DNA of 64,000 nucleotides from Bacteroidota bacterium (lineage in GTDB: Bacteria; Bacteroidota; Bacteroidia; Palsa-965): NCBI GenBank assembly GCA_020402865.1, contig JADBYT010000019.1:160267-224266 (forward strand), written 5' to 3'. Made by a program: the position numbers and the translations under genes. Shown here piece by piece: positions 8,417-16,798 of this stretch (the stretch's first letter is position 1; the number at the start of each line of letters is the position of its first letter). The notes under the pieces were generated by a model. The model ran no database searches. It was not told the origin of the DNA and saw only the letters and a program-made list of their open reading frames with translations.

Positions 8417-8567
8417 AGTGAATTGTTTTTTGACAATATTAGAACAAGCCACTTGCCGCATCAAGCCAGTTTATTGGTTATAATATACAATCCGGGAATA
8501 ATATTTTTGCCTGAATAGCTTTTATTTATTCTATTTTTTCTATATTAATATATATAATCTAATATTC

Positions 8568-10103
8568 ATGAATATTGATAGTGAACTCAAAAAGCAGGTA
8601 CAACTACTTACTCCGTCTGAGAAAAGATACGTGAGTCTGATAGGCAAGGCGCGTTCGGGTTCGGCGAGTCAGGTGTTGGATTTATTTCATTGGCTCAGTA
8701 AATCTGGCGGGGGAGATGAAGTGCCGTTGCCCTGGCGCAAAAATCTGCCCACGCTTTCTATGCGTCTGCGCGAACTTATTCTCGACTGTCTGCGTATGCT
8801 GAATAAAGAATCGGGTATTGATGCAATGCTGCGTGCCCGGTTAGATGAAGTAAGCATACTGTATGCGCGGAAGTTTTACAAGCCGGCGCGCAAACTGCTG
8901 AATAAAACAAAGAAGCAGGCGCTCATATCGAGCCGTTATGCTTGTTTGCTGCAATGTATTGAAATCGAGTTGTTGCTTGTGTTGCAGCTTCCGCCCAATC
9001 AGGTTATCGAAGCAATGTCGGCATTGAGGCAGGAGGAAAAAGAAATACTTGAAAAGCATCAGGCTCTGCGCGAACTTCGGTTCAGACACGATGCAATTCT
9101 TGCGCTGGCACAGCAGTACCCATTTTCGCGCGATCCGGCAATCACAGGGCAGGTGAGTGTTCTTGCCAATGCGCCGGTTGTAGCAGCTCATTTAAATGCC
9201 AGTGCCTATATCGAATCGGCTCTGGCGGTGAATATTCTGGGTATGCATGATGTGTTTTTGCGCAACCCCGAACAGACTATTGAACGCTACAGAAATTTAC
9301 TGGCTGCATGGAAAAAGAATAAAACATGGCAGGCCGATCAGCCTGATTTGCTTATGCTGATTTGCAAATATTACCAGAATGCCTGCCTTTATTCTACCGT
9401 AAACCCCGACGAATTACATGCCGATCTGCTTTCGTTGCATGAAATAGATGCGTTACCTCCCGACAGGCTCCGTGCGTTTCGTGAAACTTTGTTTCATCAT
9501 CGTTTCATTTTGTGTCTCAACACCGGTAAGCCGGAAGAGGCCATTGCCCTGATTCCTGAAATAGAAAGCTGGATGAAACAGCAGGCAGCCTATCTTACAG
9601 AGGTGCAGGTGCTGCCCTTTCTCTGCAACTTTGCGGTGGCCGAATTTATGGCTGAGCGGTTTCAGGCTGCGGGCAAACTCGTTAACCGCATTCTCCGTAT
9701 TCATACACGCAAGGCCCGGATCGATATACGCGATTTTGCCATTGTGCTCAGGCCCGTTATTCAGTATGAACTTGGCAACCCTGATTTGAACGAATACCTC
9801 ACACGCGCCGGCAAAAGACATTTCCGCAAAGCAGAGACAGAAAATAATTTCGAATTGCTCATACTCCGCCATATCGAACAGCTTTCTGAAACCACCAGCA
9901 CTTCGGCAATACACAAAGTGCGGGAAAAATTTATTGCCGAACTCATCATGCAAAACAGAAAACAGTCTTCCACGGTGCCGCTTCTCGGATTCAACGAAGT
10001 GTATATGTGGACTGTGGCCCGGTTGCGCGGCGTACCGATAAAAACAGTGCTTCTCGACGAACTGAAAAAAGCCGGCGAGGAGCGGGCAAAAAAAGATGTG
10101 TGA
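8568..10103 (+). CDS. Conserved hypothetical, helical-repeat protein
   Basis: 511 aa, almost entirely helical. It begins MNIDSELKKQVQLLTPSEKRYV; the 'LTxSEKRY' opening is common to a family of uncharacterised Bacteroidota proteins of about 500 aa. No signal peptide or membrane segment is seen, so it is probably cytoplasmic. Hydrophobic spacing through residues 100-450 is compatible with degenerate TPR-like repeats. It ends in a basic segment (EERAKKDV). It stands alone on the plus strand, with an AT-rich upstream region and a long gap from the minus-strand gene at 8400. Function unknown. Confidence 0.7.
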   Translation: MNIDSELKKQVQLLTPSEKRYVSLIGKARSGSASQVLDLFHWLSKSGGGDEVPLPWRKNLPTLSMRLRELILDCLRMLNKESGIDAMLRARLDEVSILYARKFYKPARKLLNKTKKQALISSRYACLLQCIEIELLLVLQLPPNQVIEAMSALRQEEKEILEKHQALRELRFRHDAILALAQQYPFSRDPAITGQVSVLANAPVVAAHLNASAYIESALAVNILGMHDVFLRNPEQTIERYRNLLAAWKKNKTWQADQPDLLMLICKYYQNACLYSTVNPDELHADLLSLHEIDALPPDRLRAFRETLFHHRFILCLNTGKPEEAIALIPEIESWMKQQAAYLTEVQVLPFLCNFAVAEFMAERFQAAGKLVNRILRIHTRKARIDIRDFAIVLRPVIQYELGNPDLNEYLTRAGKRHFRKAETENNFELLILRHIEQLSETTSTSAIHKVREKFIAELIMQNRKQSSTVPLLGFNEVYMWTVARLRGVPIKTVLLDELKKAGEERAKKDV

Positions 10104-10134
10104 TGAGTTTCGGGAAATAATGCTTCAACCTACA

Positions 10135-10165
10135 TTGAAAAAGAGAGGCGGGGACATTATCTTTA
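10135..10165 (+). promoter_or_regulatory. Promoter for the 10184-11236 gene pair
   Basis: TTG at 10135-10137, a 20-bp spacer and TATCTTTA at 10158-10165. One base differs from the -7 consensus. Confidence 0.55.
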
Positions 10166-10183
10166 TCACTCAATCTTTTTTCT

Positions 10184-10780
10184 ATGTCTGTTTCTTCACC
10201 TGCTCAATACACTGCATTCTGGAACTGGTTTTCCTCCGTAAGCACACATTACTTCAACATAGAAAAAAGCACCCACGTACAACACGACCTTCACCAGCTT
10301 AAAGCAAAGCTCAGTGAGGTAAACAAATCGCTTACCTTTGAAATAGGCCCCGTGCGCGAAAACGGGAAGCGCGAACTGGTTATTTCGGCCGACGGTATCA
10401 AAAGCGTTTTTCCCATAGTTATCGACCTTGTGCATCTGGCTCCCGAACTGGCGCAATGGACAATCTTCGCCTTTCGCCAGCCCAAGAAAGAATTTACGGT
10501 ACTTGAATATGGCCCGCTGAGGGTTTCTTACGATGATATTTACTTCCGCGCCACTCCCGAAGGTGATAAATTAGCCATCGAACTGCATATACGTAACTAC
10601 AAAGAAGACGATATCTGGAACGGTGCCATGTTTATCCTGCTCGATAATGTAATTGGCGAGTATCAGACTGAGATGCGTTTGGGACATCTTTCGCGCATTA
10701 AACTACAGGAAGCAGAAATCAGTAATTTGCAGCCACTTTCGGCGTTGGCCGATGTGGCGGGGCCTGCACCGGTTTTGTAA
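10184..10780 (+). CDS. Conserved hypothetical protein, 198 aa
   Basis: No signal peptide. The central part is a compact alpha/beta pattern (LTFEIGPVRENGKRELVISADG, then APELAQWTIFAFRQPK), a layout found in uncharacterised cytoplasmic proteins that often carry DUF-type labels; I cannot name the family with certainty. The C-terminus (LSALADVAGPAPVL) looks flexible. It is followed after 3 bp by the TonB-C gene, so the two are probably cotranscribed from the promoter at 10135-10165. Function unknown. Confidence 0.65.
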   Translation: MSVSSPAQYTAFWNWFSSVSTHYFNIEKSTHVQHDLHQLKAKLSEVNKSLTFEIGPVRENGKRELVISADGIKSVFPIVIDLVHLAPELAQWTIFAFRQPKKEFTVLEYGPLRVSYDDIYFRATPEGDKLAIELHIRNYKEDDIWNGAMFILLDNVIGEYQTEMRLGHLSRIKLQEAEISNLQPLSALADVAGPAPVL

Positions 10781-10783
10781 GAT

Positions 10784-11236
10784 ATGAAAGCAACTCCGTT
10801 TTTCTTTTCGTTTGCATTCGTTTTTCTGCTGGGTATGTTGGGCGGGAAAGGAGGCGCGAATTTTCATTTGGCGGGCGAAAGTTGCTGTCCTGCTCAGTTC
10901 GATAGTGTTAGCGGGAAAAACGTATGTGCGTTTGTAGAGGCGATGCCCACATATCCGGGAGGTGAACTGGCGCTGTTGAATTTTTTTACTTCCCGATGCA
11001 GATTAACAGATACAAGCGATTTACAAACAACCTTTCATCTGGTCTTCGTGGTGGACAACACAGGAAAAGTACTTGGCGGAAGAATTGCCAAAAAGAAACC
11101 TGCAGAATATACGCCTTCCGAAAAAAGTATGTTAAAGGTGTTAGACTCAATGCCATTGTGGGAGCCGGGTTTGTGTAACAACAAGCCGGTAAATATTTTG
11201 CTCAGCATACCAATAAGAATTGTTTGGAAGAGATAA
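10784..11236 (+). CDS. TonB C-terminal domain protein (periplasmic)
   Basis: 150 aa. An N-terminal hydrophobic segment (residues 5-21) acts as signal or anchor. Residues 50-148 fit the TonB C-terminal fold of Bacteroidota: MPTYPGGELALLNFF, then a strand pair HLVFVVDNTGKVLGGRI, then MLKVLDSMPLWEPG and a final strand NILLSIPIRIVWK. Such domains normally touch the TonB box of outer-membrane receptors, but this protein lacks the long proline-rich linker of a full TonB. It may be a free-standing variant. It is cotranscribed with the 198-aa gene before it. Confidence 0.7.
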   Translation: MKATPFFFSFAFVFLLGMLGGKGGANFHLAGESCCPAQFDSVSGKNVCAFVEAMPTYPGGELALLNFFTSRCRLTDTSDLQTTFHLVFVVDNTGKVLGGRIAKKKPAEYTPSEKSMLKVLDSMPLWEPGLCNNKPVNILLSIPIRIVWKR

Positions 11237-11249
11237 CCTGTGTGCAAAA

Positions 11250-11435
11250 CTACGCTACCCGTTCAATTTTCCACGCCAGTAAATAACTCTGCGCCGCTTC
11301 AAAGCGGTTAAATAAATGTTCGCTGCGGCTGCCAAAGGAAACGGCATAGCGGTCGGGGCCGGTGTGGATGCGTTGTGCGCTTATTTTAAGCATACGCGCT
11401 TCACGCACGATCTGGTGGGCTTCGTGAATGGTCAT
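11250..11435 (-). CDS. Small hypothetical protein, 61 aa
   Basis: Starts MTIHEAHQIVREARML, with an alpha/beta pattern and no signal peptide. The case for a real gene is a good minus-strand promoter about 35 bp upstream: TAAGTTTG at 11470-11477 with TTG placed 20 bp before it. The coding frame is dense and converges with the plus-strand TonB-C gene, leaving 13 bp. No family is recognised. It could be a small regulator or nucleic-acid-binding protein, but nothing in the sequence decides that. Confidence 0.55.
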   Translation of the reverse strand: MTIHEAHQIVREARMLKISAQRIHTGPDRYAVSFGSRSEHLFNRFEAAQSYLLAWKIERVA

Positions 11436-11469
11436 GTGACTGGAAGAATTAGAAACGGGTCAGCTTTTG

Positions 11470-11501
11470 CAAACTTACTATGTGCAGACCTGCGTTGTCA
11501 A
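11470..11501 (-). promoter_or_regulatory. Promoter for the 61-aa gene
   Basis: Minus strand: TTG, a 20-21-bp spacer, then TAAGTTTG (11470-11477), an exact -7 match. The predicted transcript starts about 28 bases before the ATG at 11435. Confidence 0.6.
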
Positions 11502-11681
11502 TACCGGTTTATTATGAGGTGCGGGAATATAATTGGAAATCGTCTTTATTAACCAATGCAGCAGGTAAAGTCTATACCTGTTTAACTGCAGTTTCCGTTG
11601 CGGTGTTTTATAATCCGGACTTTAAGCAGATTCGTATTTAAAACACGATATTATACCTGTAATCTGTTTTGTGACGCTTGC

Positions 11682-11689
11682 TATTTTTG
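11682..11689 (+). promoter_or_regulatory. -7 element directly before the histidine kinase
   Basis: TATTTTTG matches TAnnTTTG and ends 3 bases before ATG 11693. No clear TTTG is seen at -33. If it is used, the mRNA would be leaderless or start just inside the gene. Confidence 0.4.
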
Positions 11690-11692
11690 AGC

Positions 11693-13312
11693 ATGTGTCT
11701 TAAACCAGTTCGTTGGTGCTGTTGCCTGCTGCTGTTTATTTTTTTCTGTTCTGCAGTATTATCTGCCCAAGCCCCTGTACCCGATGCATACAAGAAGCAT
11801 TACAGGCAGGCTCTTGCATACAGTGATGCTTCGTTGTTTGGCCCTGCAATCAATGAGATCAATGCTGCAATTTCTATTGCCGGTACTCTGAATTTGGAGA
11901 GACAGCGGTTTGAAGCGGGTATTGAGTTGGGCGAACTCTTCCGGAAAACAGGCGATTATGAGAAAGGCCTTGAGCAACTGCAATCACTCGGAAACGGCAA
12001 TGCGTATCCCGAATTACAGGTACGACGCCTTGGCCGTATTGCCGCCATTTACGATGAATGGCATAATCCGAATTTACTTCATCGTGACGATTCTGTCTTT
12101 ACTTATCTCGACAGTGCGCTGCATTTGTCGGGCAGGGTGCATCTTCCGGCAGAAGAAGCCAGTTTATACAATCAGCTTGGCTACCGCATGTATTCCGATG
12201 ATCATGAAAAAGGACTGGCTTATTTGCTTCATGCCGCACAACTTTTCGAAAGCCTCCGGGATACACATAATTATGTCGGAGCAATGACCAATGTGCTGCG
12301 CTGCTACATGTCGCTGCAGGATAGTTTACATGCGGGTTTGATAATAAGCGAGTTGGTTCCGCTGATAAAAGACCGGAAATGGCATACTGCCGAGATTGAA
12401 CTTTACCGTATTGCTGCAAGCTATGCCCTTAATTTCAGTAAAGATTCTGTAGCGGCACAACAGTGGTCGGCCATGGCCGACCGAAGCCACATTGCCAATC
12501 TGGAAGCGATCAACTCGGCTCAGGTGAACGCTTTCCGTACATTGTATGAAACGCGGCAGTTGCATGACCGTCTTTCCATGCAGCAACAGGCTCTCGATCG
12601 TGAATCGCGACGTACGCGTGATCTGATTTTGTTTTCCCTTTTGCTTACGACACTTATCGTTGTCGTGATTGCTTTGCTGTTGCGCGAACGCACGCTCCGC
12701 CGAAGACTCAAAAGTGTCAATCTCGATTTGCAGGTAAGTAATGAAAAATACAGGCTTCTGATGATTGAAAGCAATCACCGAATCAAGAACAACCTGCAAA
12801 TGGTAATTTCCCTGCTGCATTATTCCAAAACCGAAATGCAGCATGATACATCTGCCGCTTTTCAGCGAATGGCTCAGAAAATACGCACTATCGGCGCGCT
12901 GCACGAACATCTTTCTGCCGATGAACACAACGAGTTTGTGGCGCTCGACAAATACTTCGTGGCTATAGCCGGACTTTATGCTGATATAGCCGCTGATTTT
13001 CCCGCTGTACGTTGTACTATTGAACCTGCACCAATACGCAGTGAACGCATTGTGTATTTTGGTTTAATTCTTAACGAAATGCTGGCCAATACAATCGAAC
13101 ACCGCACCGGGCAGACAGGTGACATTCAGGTTGAGGTAGTAAAACTGGGAGACAGATACCGTTTTGATTACCGCGATAATTCCGTACACAATCCGCTTAC
13201 TGCCAAAGGCACCGGAAGCCGTCTGATTCGTGGTCTTGTCGATCGTATCGGCGGAACGGAATTCAATGTCAATCTGTCGAACGGTCATTATCAATTTTAC
13301 TTTCATGGCTAA
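11693..13312 (+). CDS. TPR-containing sensor histidine kinase (HisKA_2 type)
   Basis: 539 aa from ATG 11693; an in-frame TTG 15 bases earlier is less likely. Order: signal peptide (to about residue 26), TPR-like helical region (30-300) expected in the periplasm, one membrane helix (LILFSLLLTTLIVVVIALLL, near 310-330), a short coiled coil, then a HisKA_2 dimerisation domain with phospho-acceptor His362 in NHRIKNNLQMVISLL. A HATPase domain follows with N-box LNEMLANTIEH and G-box GTGSRLI. It overlaps the LytTR response regulator by 8 bp, so the pair forms a two-component system. The signal sensed by the TPR part is unknown. Confidence 0.85.
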   Translation: MCLKPVRWCCCLLLFIFFCSAVLSAQAPVPDAYKKHYRQALAYSDASLFGPAINEINAAISIAGTLNLERQRFEAGIELGELFRKTGDYEKGLEQLQSLGNGNAYPELQVRRLGRIAAIYDEWHNPNLLHRDDSVFTYLDSALHLSGRVHLPAEEASLYNQLGYRMYSDDHEKGLAYLLHAAQLFESLRDTHNYVGAMTNVLRCYMSLQDSLHAGLIISELVPLIKDRKWHTAEIELYRIAASYALNFSKDSVAAQQWSAMADRSHIANLEAINSAQVNAFRTLYETRQLHDRLSMQQQALDRESRRTRDLILFSLLLTTLIVVVIALLLRERTLRRRLKSVNLDLQVSNEKYRLLMIESNHRIKNNLQMVISLLHYSKTEMQHDTSAAFQRMAQKIRTIGALHEHLSADEHNEFVALDKYFVAIAGLYADIAADFPAVRCTIEPAPIRSERIVYFGLILNEMLANTIEHRTGQTGDIQVEVVKLGDRYRFDYRDNSVHNPLTAKGTGSRLIRGLVDRIGGTEFNVNLSNGHYQFYFHG

Positions 13313-13958
13313 AATTGAACTGGTAATCATTGAAGACGAGTTCTTCGCAGCAAATCATCTTAGTGAATTGCTTGATACATTGGGCTATCGTGTGAAAGGA
13401 ATTTTTTACAGCGGCGAGGACTTTCTGCATAAAACAGACTGGCGTTTTGATGCGGCAATCGTGGATATCTTTCTTGCCGATAAACTCAGTGGTCTCGATC
13501 TGGCGGAGGAATTACACGGGCGGCAAAAACCATTTATTTTTCTTACTGCCAATCAGGACGCCCAAACGCTGAAAGCGGCTGCACGGCTGGCTCCAAGAGC
13601 CTATATCACCAAACCATTCCGGCAAAGCGATGTGCAGGCCGCGCTGGAAATCATTGCACTCGGCCTTGTTCCCAAGTTGCAGGTAAAAGTACTGCGTGGC
13701 TTTGAAGATCTGCATCCCGCAGACATCCTTTTCATTCGCTCCGACGGCGTATATATCGAAATTGTGACACTCCGCGAAACACTTGTGCAGCGTAAGCTGC
13801 TTAAAGATATTGCGCATGAATTACCTGATTCATTTATTCGTGTACACCGCTCGTATATTGTTAATTCTGATTATATCGCGCAGCGATCCTCGGCAGCATT
13901 AATTGTACACGGACATGAAATTCCGGTATCGCGTAGTTTTCGGAATAATCTTCGTTAA
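13305..13958 (+). CDS. LytTR-family response regulator
   Basis: 217 aa from ATG 13305, which overlaps the kinase stop; a longer frame would lie inside the kinase gene. The receiver domain (1-120) has acidic residues EDE, phospho-acceptor Asp54 (AAIVDIFL), a Thr/Ala switch region (FLTAN) and the conserved Lys in YITKPF. The C-terminal LytTR DNA-binding domain (125-215) shows IRSDGVYIEI, RVHRSYIVN and a final PVSRSF. It should bind direct repeats in target promoters when phosphorylated by the kinase encoded upstream. Targets cannot be inferred from this window. Confidence 0.9.
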   Translation: MAKIELVIIEDEFFAANHLSELLDTLGYRVKGIFYSGEDFLHKTDWRFDAAIVDIFLADKLSGLDLAEELHGRQKPFIFLTANQDAQTLKAAARLAPRAYITKPFRQSDVQAALEIIALGLVPKLQVKVLRGFEDLHPADILFIRSDGVYIEIVTLRETLVQRKLLKDIAHELPDSFIRVHRSYIVNSDYIAQRSSAALIVHGHEIPVSRSFRNNLR

Positions 13959-13966
13959 GGTAAAAC

Positions 13967-13999
13967 AAAACGTGCCCGCATGTTTGACGGGCACGTTTT
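13967..13999. terminator. Bidirectional terminator
   Basis: The stem AAAACGTGCCCG/CGGGCACGTTTT (12 bp, loop of 9) lies between the convergent response-regulator gene and the 563-aa gene, with A and T tracts on both sides. Confidence 0.85.
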
Positions 14000-14018
14000 A
14001 AAGCATCTTTTCAAAAAA

Positions 14019-15710
14019 TCAGCTTGCCACTGGTGTCTGTGGACTTACATATTCATTAGGCAGCGGCGACTTGAGCGATGCCGGCTGTAAGAATCCGGCT
14101 TTATAAATTTGCGGAGCAGCCTGTACATTAATCGCATTAATACCATTGGTAAGCCTGCAGAGCGCAGCATTAGTGAGTATTGCCGGCCTGATTTCCTGTG
14201 CAGTATTGTCGTAGTTGCCCGACTGGTTTGTACACACGTAATCCTGAAAGCCGAGCGCCTGCGTGTAGGATGGTGCATAGAATGTGGTATCGGGTGTGGA
14301 TACTACAGGCTGTGTGGGATCACTTACATCAAGCACACCGAATTGCAGCGCAAGCGCAAGGTTGAAAGCTCCCGCACCGTTGTTGATACATACAAGCTGA
14401 AACCCTGTAATTACGCTTATATGGTCCGGATTTTCATGTACCGGCGGAGTTACATAGCTGCCTTCAAACGTGCCTATATCATATATTGCAGGAGTATAAG
14501 TTGTTCCTCCCCAGTTCCACGGGTTATTATAAAAATCGAGTGAAGGATAAAGCCCGTTTGTACTGAGCTGCATGTTATCGTTTATGCTAACCACCGTGCC
14601 CTGTACAGCGAGGTACAGCCATTCGCCGAAATTGGGGCTGCCCTCCGGATTGAGGTTGGTTAAACCAAGTGAGCCGAAAAAGGAATTGGGATAATTCTGA
14701 TTGCCCGCAATACTGATTTGATTTGAACAAAGGGCCCATGCATACTGATCGTATTCCGGAATGATGGAGTCAGTGGGATAGCTGGCAATGTGGCGGGTTA
14801 CCTGATTGTAGTCGGTGCGTGTAGCCGGATCTACCGTGTAAGCAGACTGATTGTTGAAGGCCTGCTGGTTAATATTACCGGTAGAAAGTTCGTTAAACTC
14901 GCTTGCAAAGGTTCCCCACACGCTGGAAGTGTCGGAATAACTGCCGAAATTCGTTTGAATACCTTTAATCAGGCTGAGGTTATTGCTGTTTGAACCGGTA
15001 GAAGCGATGAGCAACAGCAGCGCCGTATCGTGCAGGTAAAGTGTCATTGATACCAGCGCGAAGGTATAGTCCATCAGCCGTATCATCGACTCGTACTGAG
15101 TTTCGTCTTTGAACGAACCGGAAAGACTGGTTACATTGTTGTTTTCCTTTGCAAGTAACACCATCGATGCCCAGGTTGATACAGCATCTGCGCCCAGCGT
15201 ACCGGAACCACCGGCCGGTGTGGCGGTTGAAAAAATTCCGCTCAGACTGGATATCGATGGATTAGTGATTACCGACGAATTGATCAATTCGTCGAGCTGC
15301 TTCAATGCCGAAGGGCGAACAGTTCCGTTTGAATCCACACATCCCAGACACCAGTCGCTGAACTTAATTTGTTTTGCGCCGGCATCCACAGTTATCATGC
15401 CGTTGAACGTGCCGTTTTTGCTGGAAACCGAGCTAAGATCGCTGTGATAGGTTTTGAGCAGATCGTGTGTGTAATTCAGCGTACTGGCAATTCCCGACCA
15501 TTCCTTGATCAGATTATTTTGTTGCATTGCTGCATAAATATTCTGCAAATCGGTAATTATGCTTTCGCCGATCGTGGTCAACAGATTTTCAAGTCCCTCT
15601 TTATTGCCGAGAATGCAACCTATGATATAGGAAACTTCATTATTCTGGTTGCTGTATAACCCTTTGAGTGCCCTGATCACACTGACGGCTTTGCTGAAAT
15701 CGAATCCCAT
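14019..15710 (-). CDS. Unknown 563-aa protein, helical N-half and beta-rich C-half
   Basis: Not recognised. It has no signal peptide. Residues 1-110 are amphipathic helices (FSKAVSVIRALKGLY, LENLLTTIGESIITDLQNIY). Around 215-240 lies one long hydrophobic helix, FALVSMTLYLHDTALLLLIA. The remainder is Gly/Asn/Thr/Tyr-rich and probably beta. This helical-bundle-plus-beta layout with a buried hydrophobic helix recalls alpha-pore-forming or delta-endotoxin-like proteins, but the likeness is architectural only. It is 35 bp downstream of the tail-collar gene, in the same transcript, and carries the leader element CCTAAAAAACAA. Confidence 0.65.
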   Translation of the reverse strand: MGFDFSKAVSVIRALKGLYSNQNNEVSYIIGCILGNKEGLENLLTTIGESIITDLQNIYAAMQQNNLIKEWSGIASTLNYTHDLLKTYHSDLSSVSSKNGTFNGMITVDAGAKQIKFSDWCLGCVDSNGTVRPSALKQLDELINSSVITNPSISSLSGIFSTATPAGGSGTLGADAVSTWASMVLLAKENNNVTSLSGSFKDETQYESMIRLMDYTFALVSMTLYLHDTALLLLIASTGSNSNNLSLIKGIQTNFGSYSDTSSVWGTFASEFNELSTGNINQQAFNNQSAYTVDPATRTDYNQVTRHIASYPTDSIIPEYDQYAWALCSNQISIAGNQNYPNSFFGSLGLTNLNPEGSPNFGEWLYLAVQGTVVSINDNMQLSTNGLYPSLDFYNNPWNWGGTTYTPAIYDIGTFEGSYVTPPVHENPDHISVITGFQLVCINNGAGAFNLALALQFGVLDVSDPTQPVVSTPDTTFYAPSYTQALGFQDYVCTNQSGNYDNTAQEIRPAILTNAALCRLTNGINAINVQAAPQIYKAGFLQPASLKSPLPNEYVSPQTPVAS

Positions 15711-15715
15711 ATGTA

Positions 15716-15727
15716 TTGTTTTTTAGG
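15716..15727 (-). promoter_or_regulatory. Shared 12-base leader element, copy 2
   Basis: On the minus strand it reads CCTAAAAAACAA, 5 bases before ATG 15710, identical to the element at 8405-8416. A related but rearranged A-rich stretch precedes ATG 16138. Confidence 0.4.
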
Positions 15728-15745
15728 TTAAGAATGCTGTACTGT

Positions 15746-16138
15746 TCAGCTAACTTTCATAATGTAGAACAGCGCATAAAAAGGAGGCCGGTTTTCATGC
15801 GGCATTCCACCACCGGTGCTCTCTGTGATGCCGGGAAGATTACTGCCTGTACCATTCATCGGAGAGAGATCTCCGCCTGATTTCCAGTCAATGTTAACCA
15901 GATTGAACTGCTGGTATTTGTGCGAGTGGGCCGGAATTTGATCGGTTGTAAGTGTTACGGTGTTTTGTCCGCCACTTGCTCCCAGATTGTAAGTTCTGCC
16001 TGCGCCAACAATAAACAGATCGCGAAGATCAGGTGTGCCGCTTGTACCATCGCAGTATTCCCATCCAATGGGAAGATGGTCAATATCGCCATAGAACATT
16101 ACGATGCTGCCTACCGGAAGATTTGGATTTGGTGTCAT
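15746..16138 (-). CDS. Phage tail collar (MdpB-like) domain protein
   Basis: 130 aa and no signal peptide. The phage tail-collar pattern is clear: PVGSIVMFYGDIDHLPIGWE, then CDGTSGTPDLRDLFIVGAG, the T-x-x-Q-x-P-x-H-S-H signature (TTDQIPAHSH) and a C-terminal ENRPPFYALFYIMK. The domain occurs at tail-fibre tips and in stand-alone proteins of the microcystin-dependent MdpB type in bacteria. The histidines of HSH bind metal in characterised tail fibres. No other phage structural gene is nearby. It is the first gene of a two-gene unit with the 563-aa protein. Confidence 0.9.
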   Translation of the reverse strand: MTPNPNLPVGSIVMFYGDIDHLPIGWEYCDGTSGTPDLRDLFIVGAGRTYNLGASGGQNTVTLTTDQIPAHSHKYQQFNLVNIDWKSGGDLSPMNGTGSNLPGITESTGGGMPHENRPPFYALFYIMKVS

Positions 16139-16335
16139 AGGTTTTTTGTTTTAGTGATGACACGAAAGTAGCAGCCCGGTCAGGCAGCAGCAGGAAATTG
16201 TAGTAAACGACAGCTTTTTGTTGTGAGTGGAAAAAAAGGGCGTAGAAATACCTGTGTGCGTAATGGAGAAACAGGGAATTGGATTCCGGTGTTACCTCCA
16301 TCCGGTCAGTACAACGTATGAAGGAGATAAGCAGG

Positions 16336-16740
16336 TTACATTTTCTCTCTGCGCAATGCCTTCACTTCCGAACGTTTGGCCTTATCTTCGCGGCGTTTAG
16401 CTTTTACGGCTTTGGGCACTTTGGTTTTAAGGCGCTTTTTTTCCGGTTTCAGTGCGGCTTCGAGCAGGCGGTAAAATTTTTTACCAATGCGCTCTTTGTT
16501 TTCGTGCTGCGAGCGGTCGCTGTCTTCGGTAATGCGCAGAATACCTTCGGTGGTGAGTTTGGAGGCGAGTTTTTCCTGCAGGCGGATTTTTTCTTCGTCG
16601 CTCAGCAGTTGCGAGGCGGGAATATCAAACGTAAGCTCCATGCGCGACGAGACTTTATTAACGTGCTGCCCGCCTTTACCGCCCGAACGGGTGGCGCGGA
16701 AAGTGCATTCGGTAAGCAGGTTGCGTTCGCGCAGTGTCAT
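16336..16740 (-). CDS. arfB: Peptidyl-tRNA hydrolase ArfB (ribosome rescue)
   Basis: 134 aa from ATG 16740; the frame continues to 16782, but that extension would include the promoter. The class-I release factor core has the GGQ motif at residues 23-25 in SGGKGGQHVNKVSSRMEL. The C-terminal third is a very basic tail (KVPKAVKAKRREDKAKR), which in ArfB inserts into the empty mRNA channel of stalled ribosomes. The usual codon-recognition domain of release factors is absent, as expected. It hydrolyses peptidyl-tRNA on non-stop ribosomes. A consensus promoter lies directly before the start, so the mRNA is nearly leaderless. Confidence 0.95.
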   Translation of the reverse strand: MTLRERNLLTECTFRATRSGGKGGQHVNKVSSRMELTFDIPASQLLSDEEKIRLQEKLASKLTTEGILRITEDSDRSQHENKERIGKKFYRLLEAALKPEKKRLKTKVPKAVKAKRREDKAKRSEVKALRREKM

Positions 16741-16744
16741 GCCG

Positions 16745-16775
16745 CAAAGGTAAGCAGCGCCGTCACGCATTGCAA
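16745..16775 (-). promoter_or_regulatory. arfB promoter, near-leaderless
   Basis: Minus strand: TTG, a 20-bp spacer, then TACCTTTG (16745-16752), with the arfB ATG only 4 bases later. It lies back to back with the start of the plus-strand gene at 16799. Confidence 0.7.
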
Positions 16776-16798
16776 CTGTCAATGCTTATCTTTATGGC

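Noticed and set aside
15746..16138. A prophage suggested by the tail-collar domain
   Set aside because: No capsid, terminase, portal, integrase or attachment site is present nearby.
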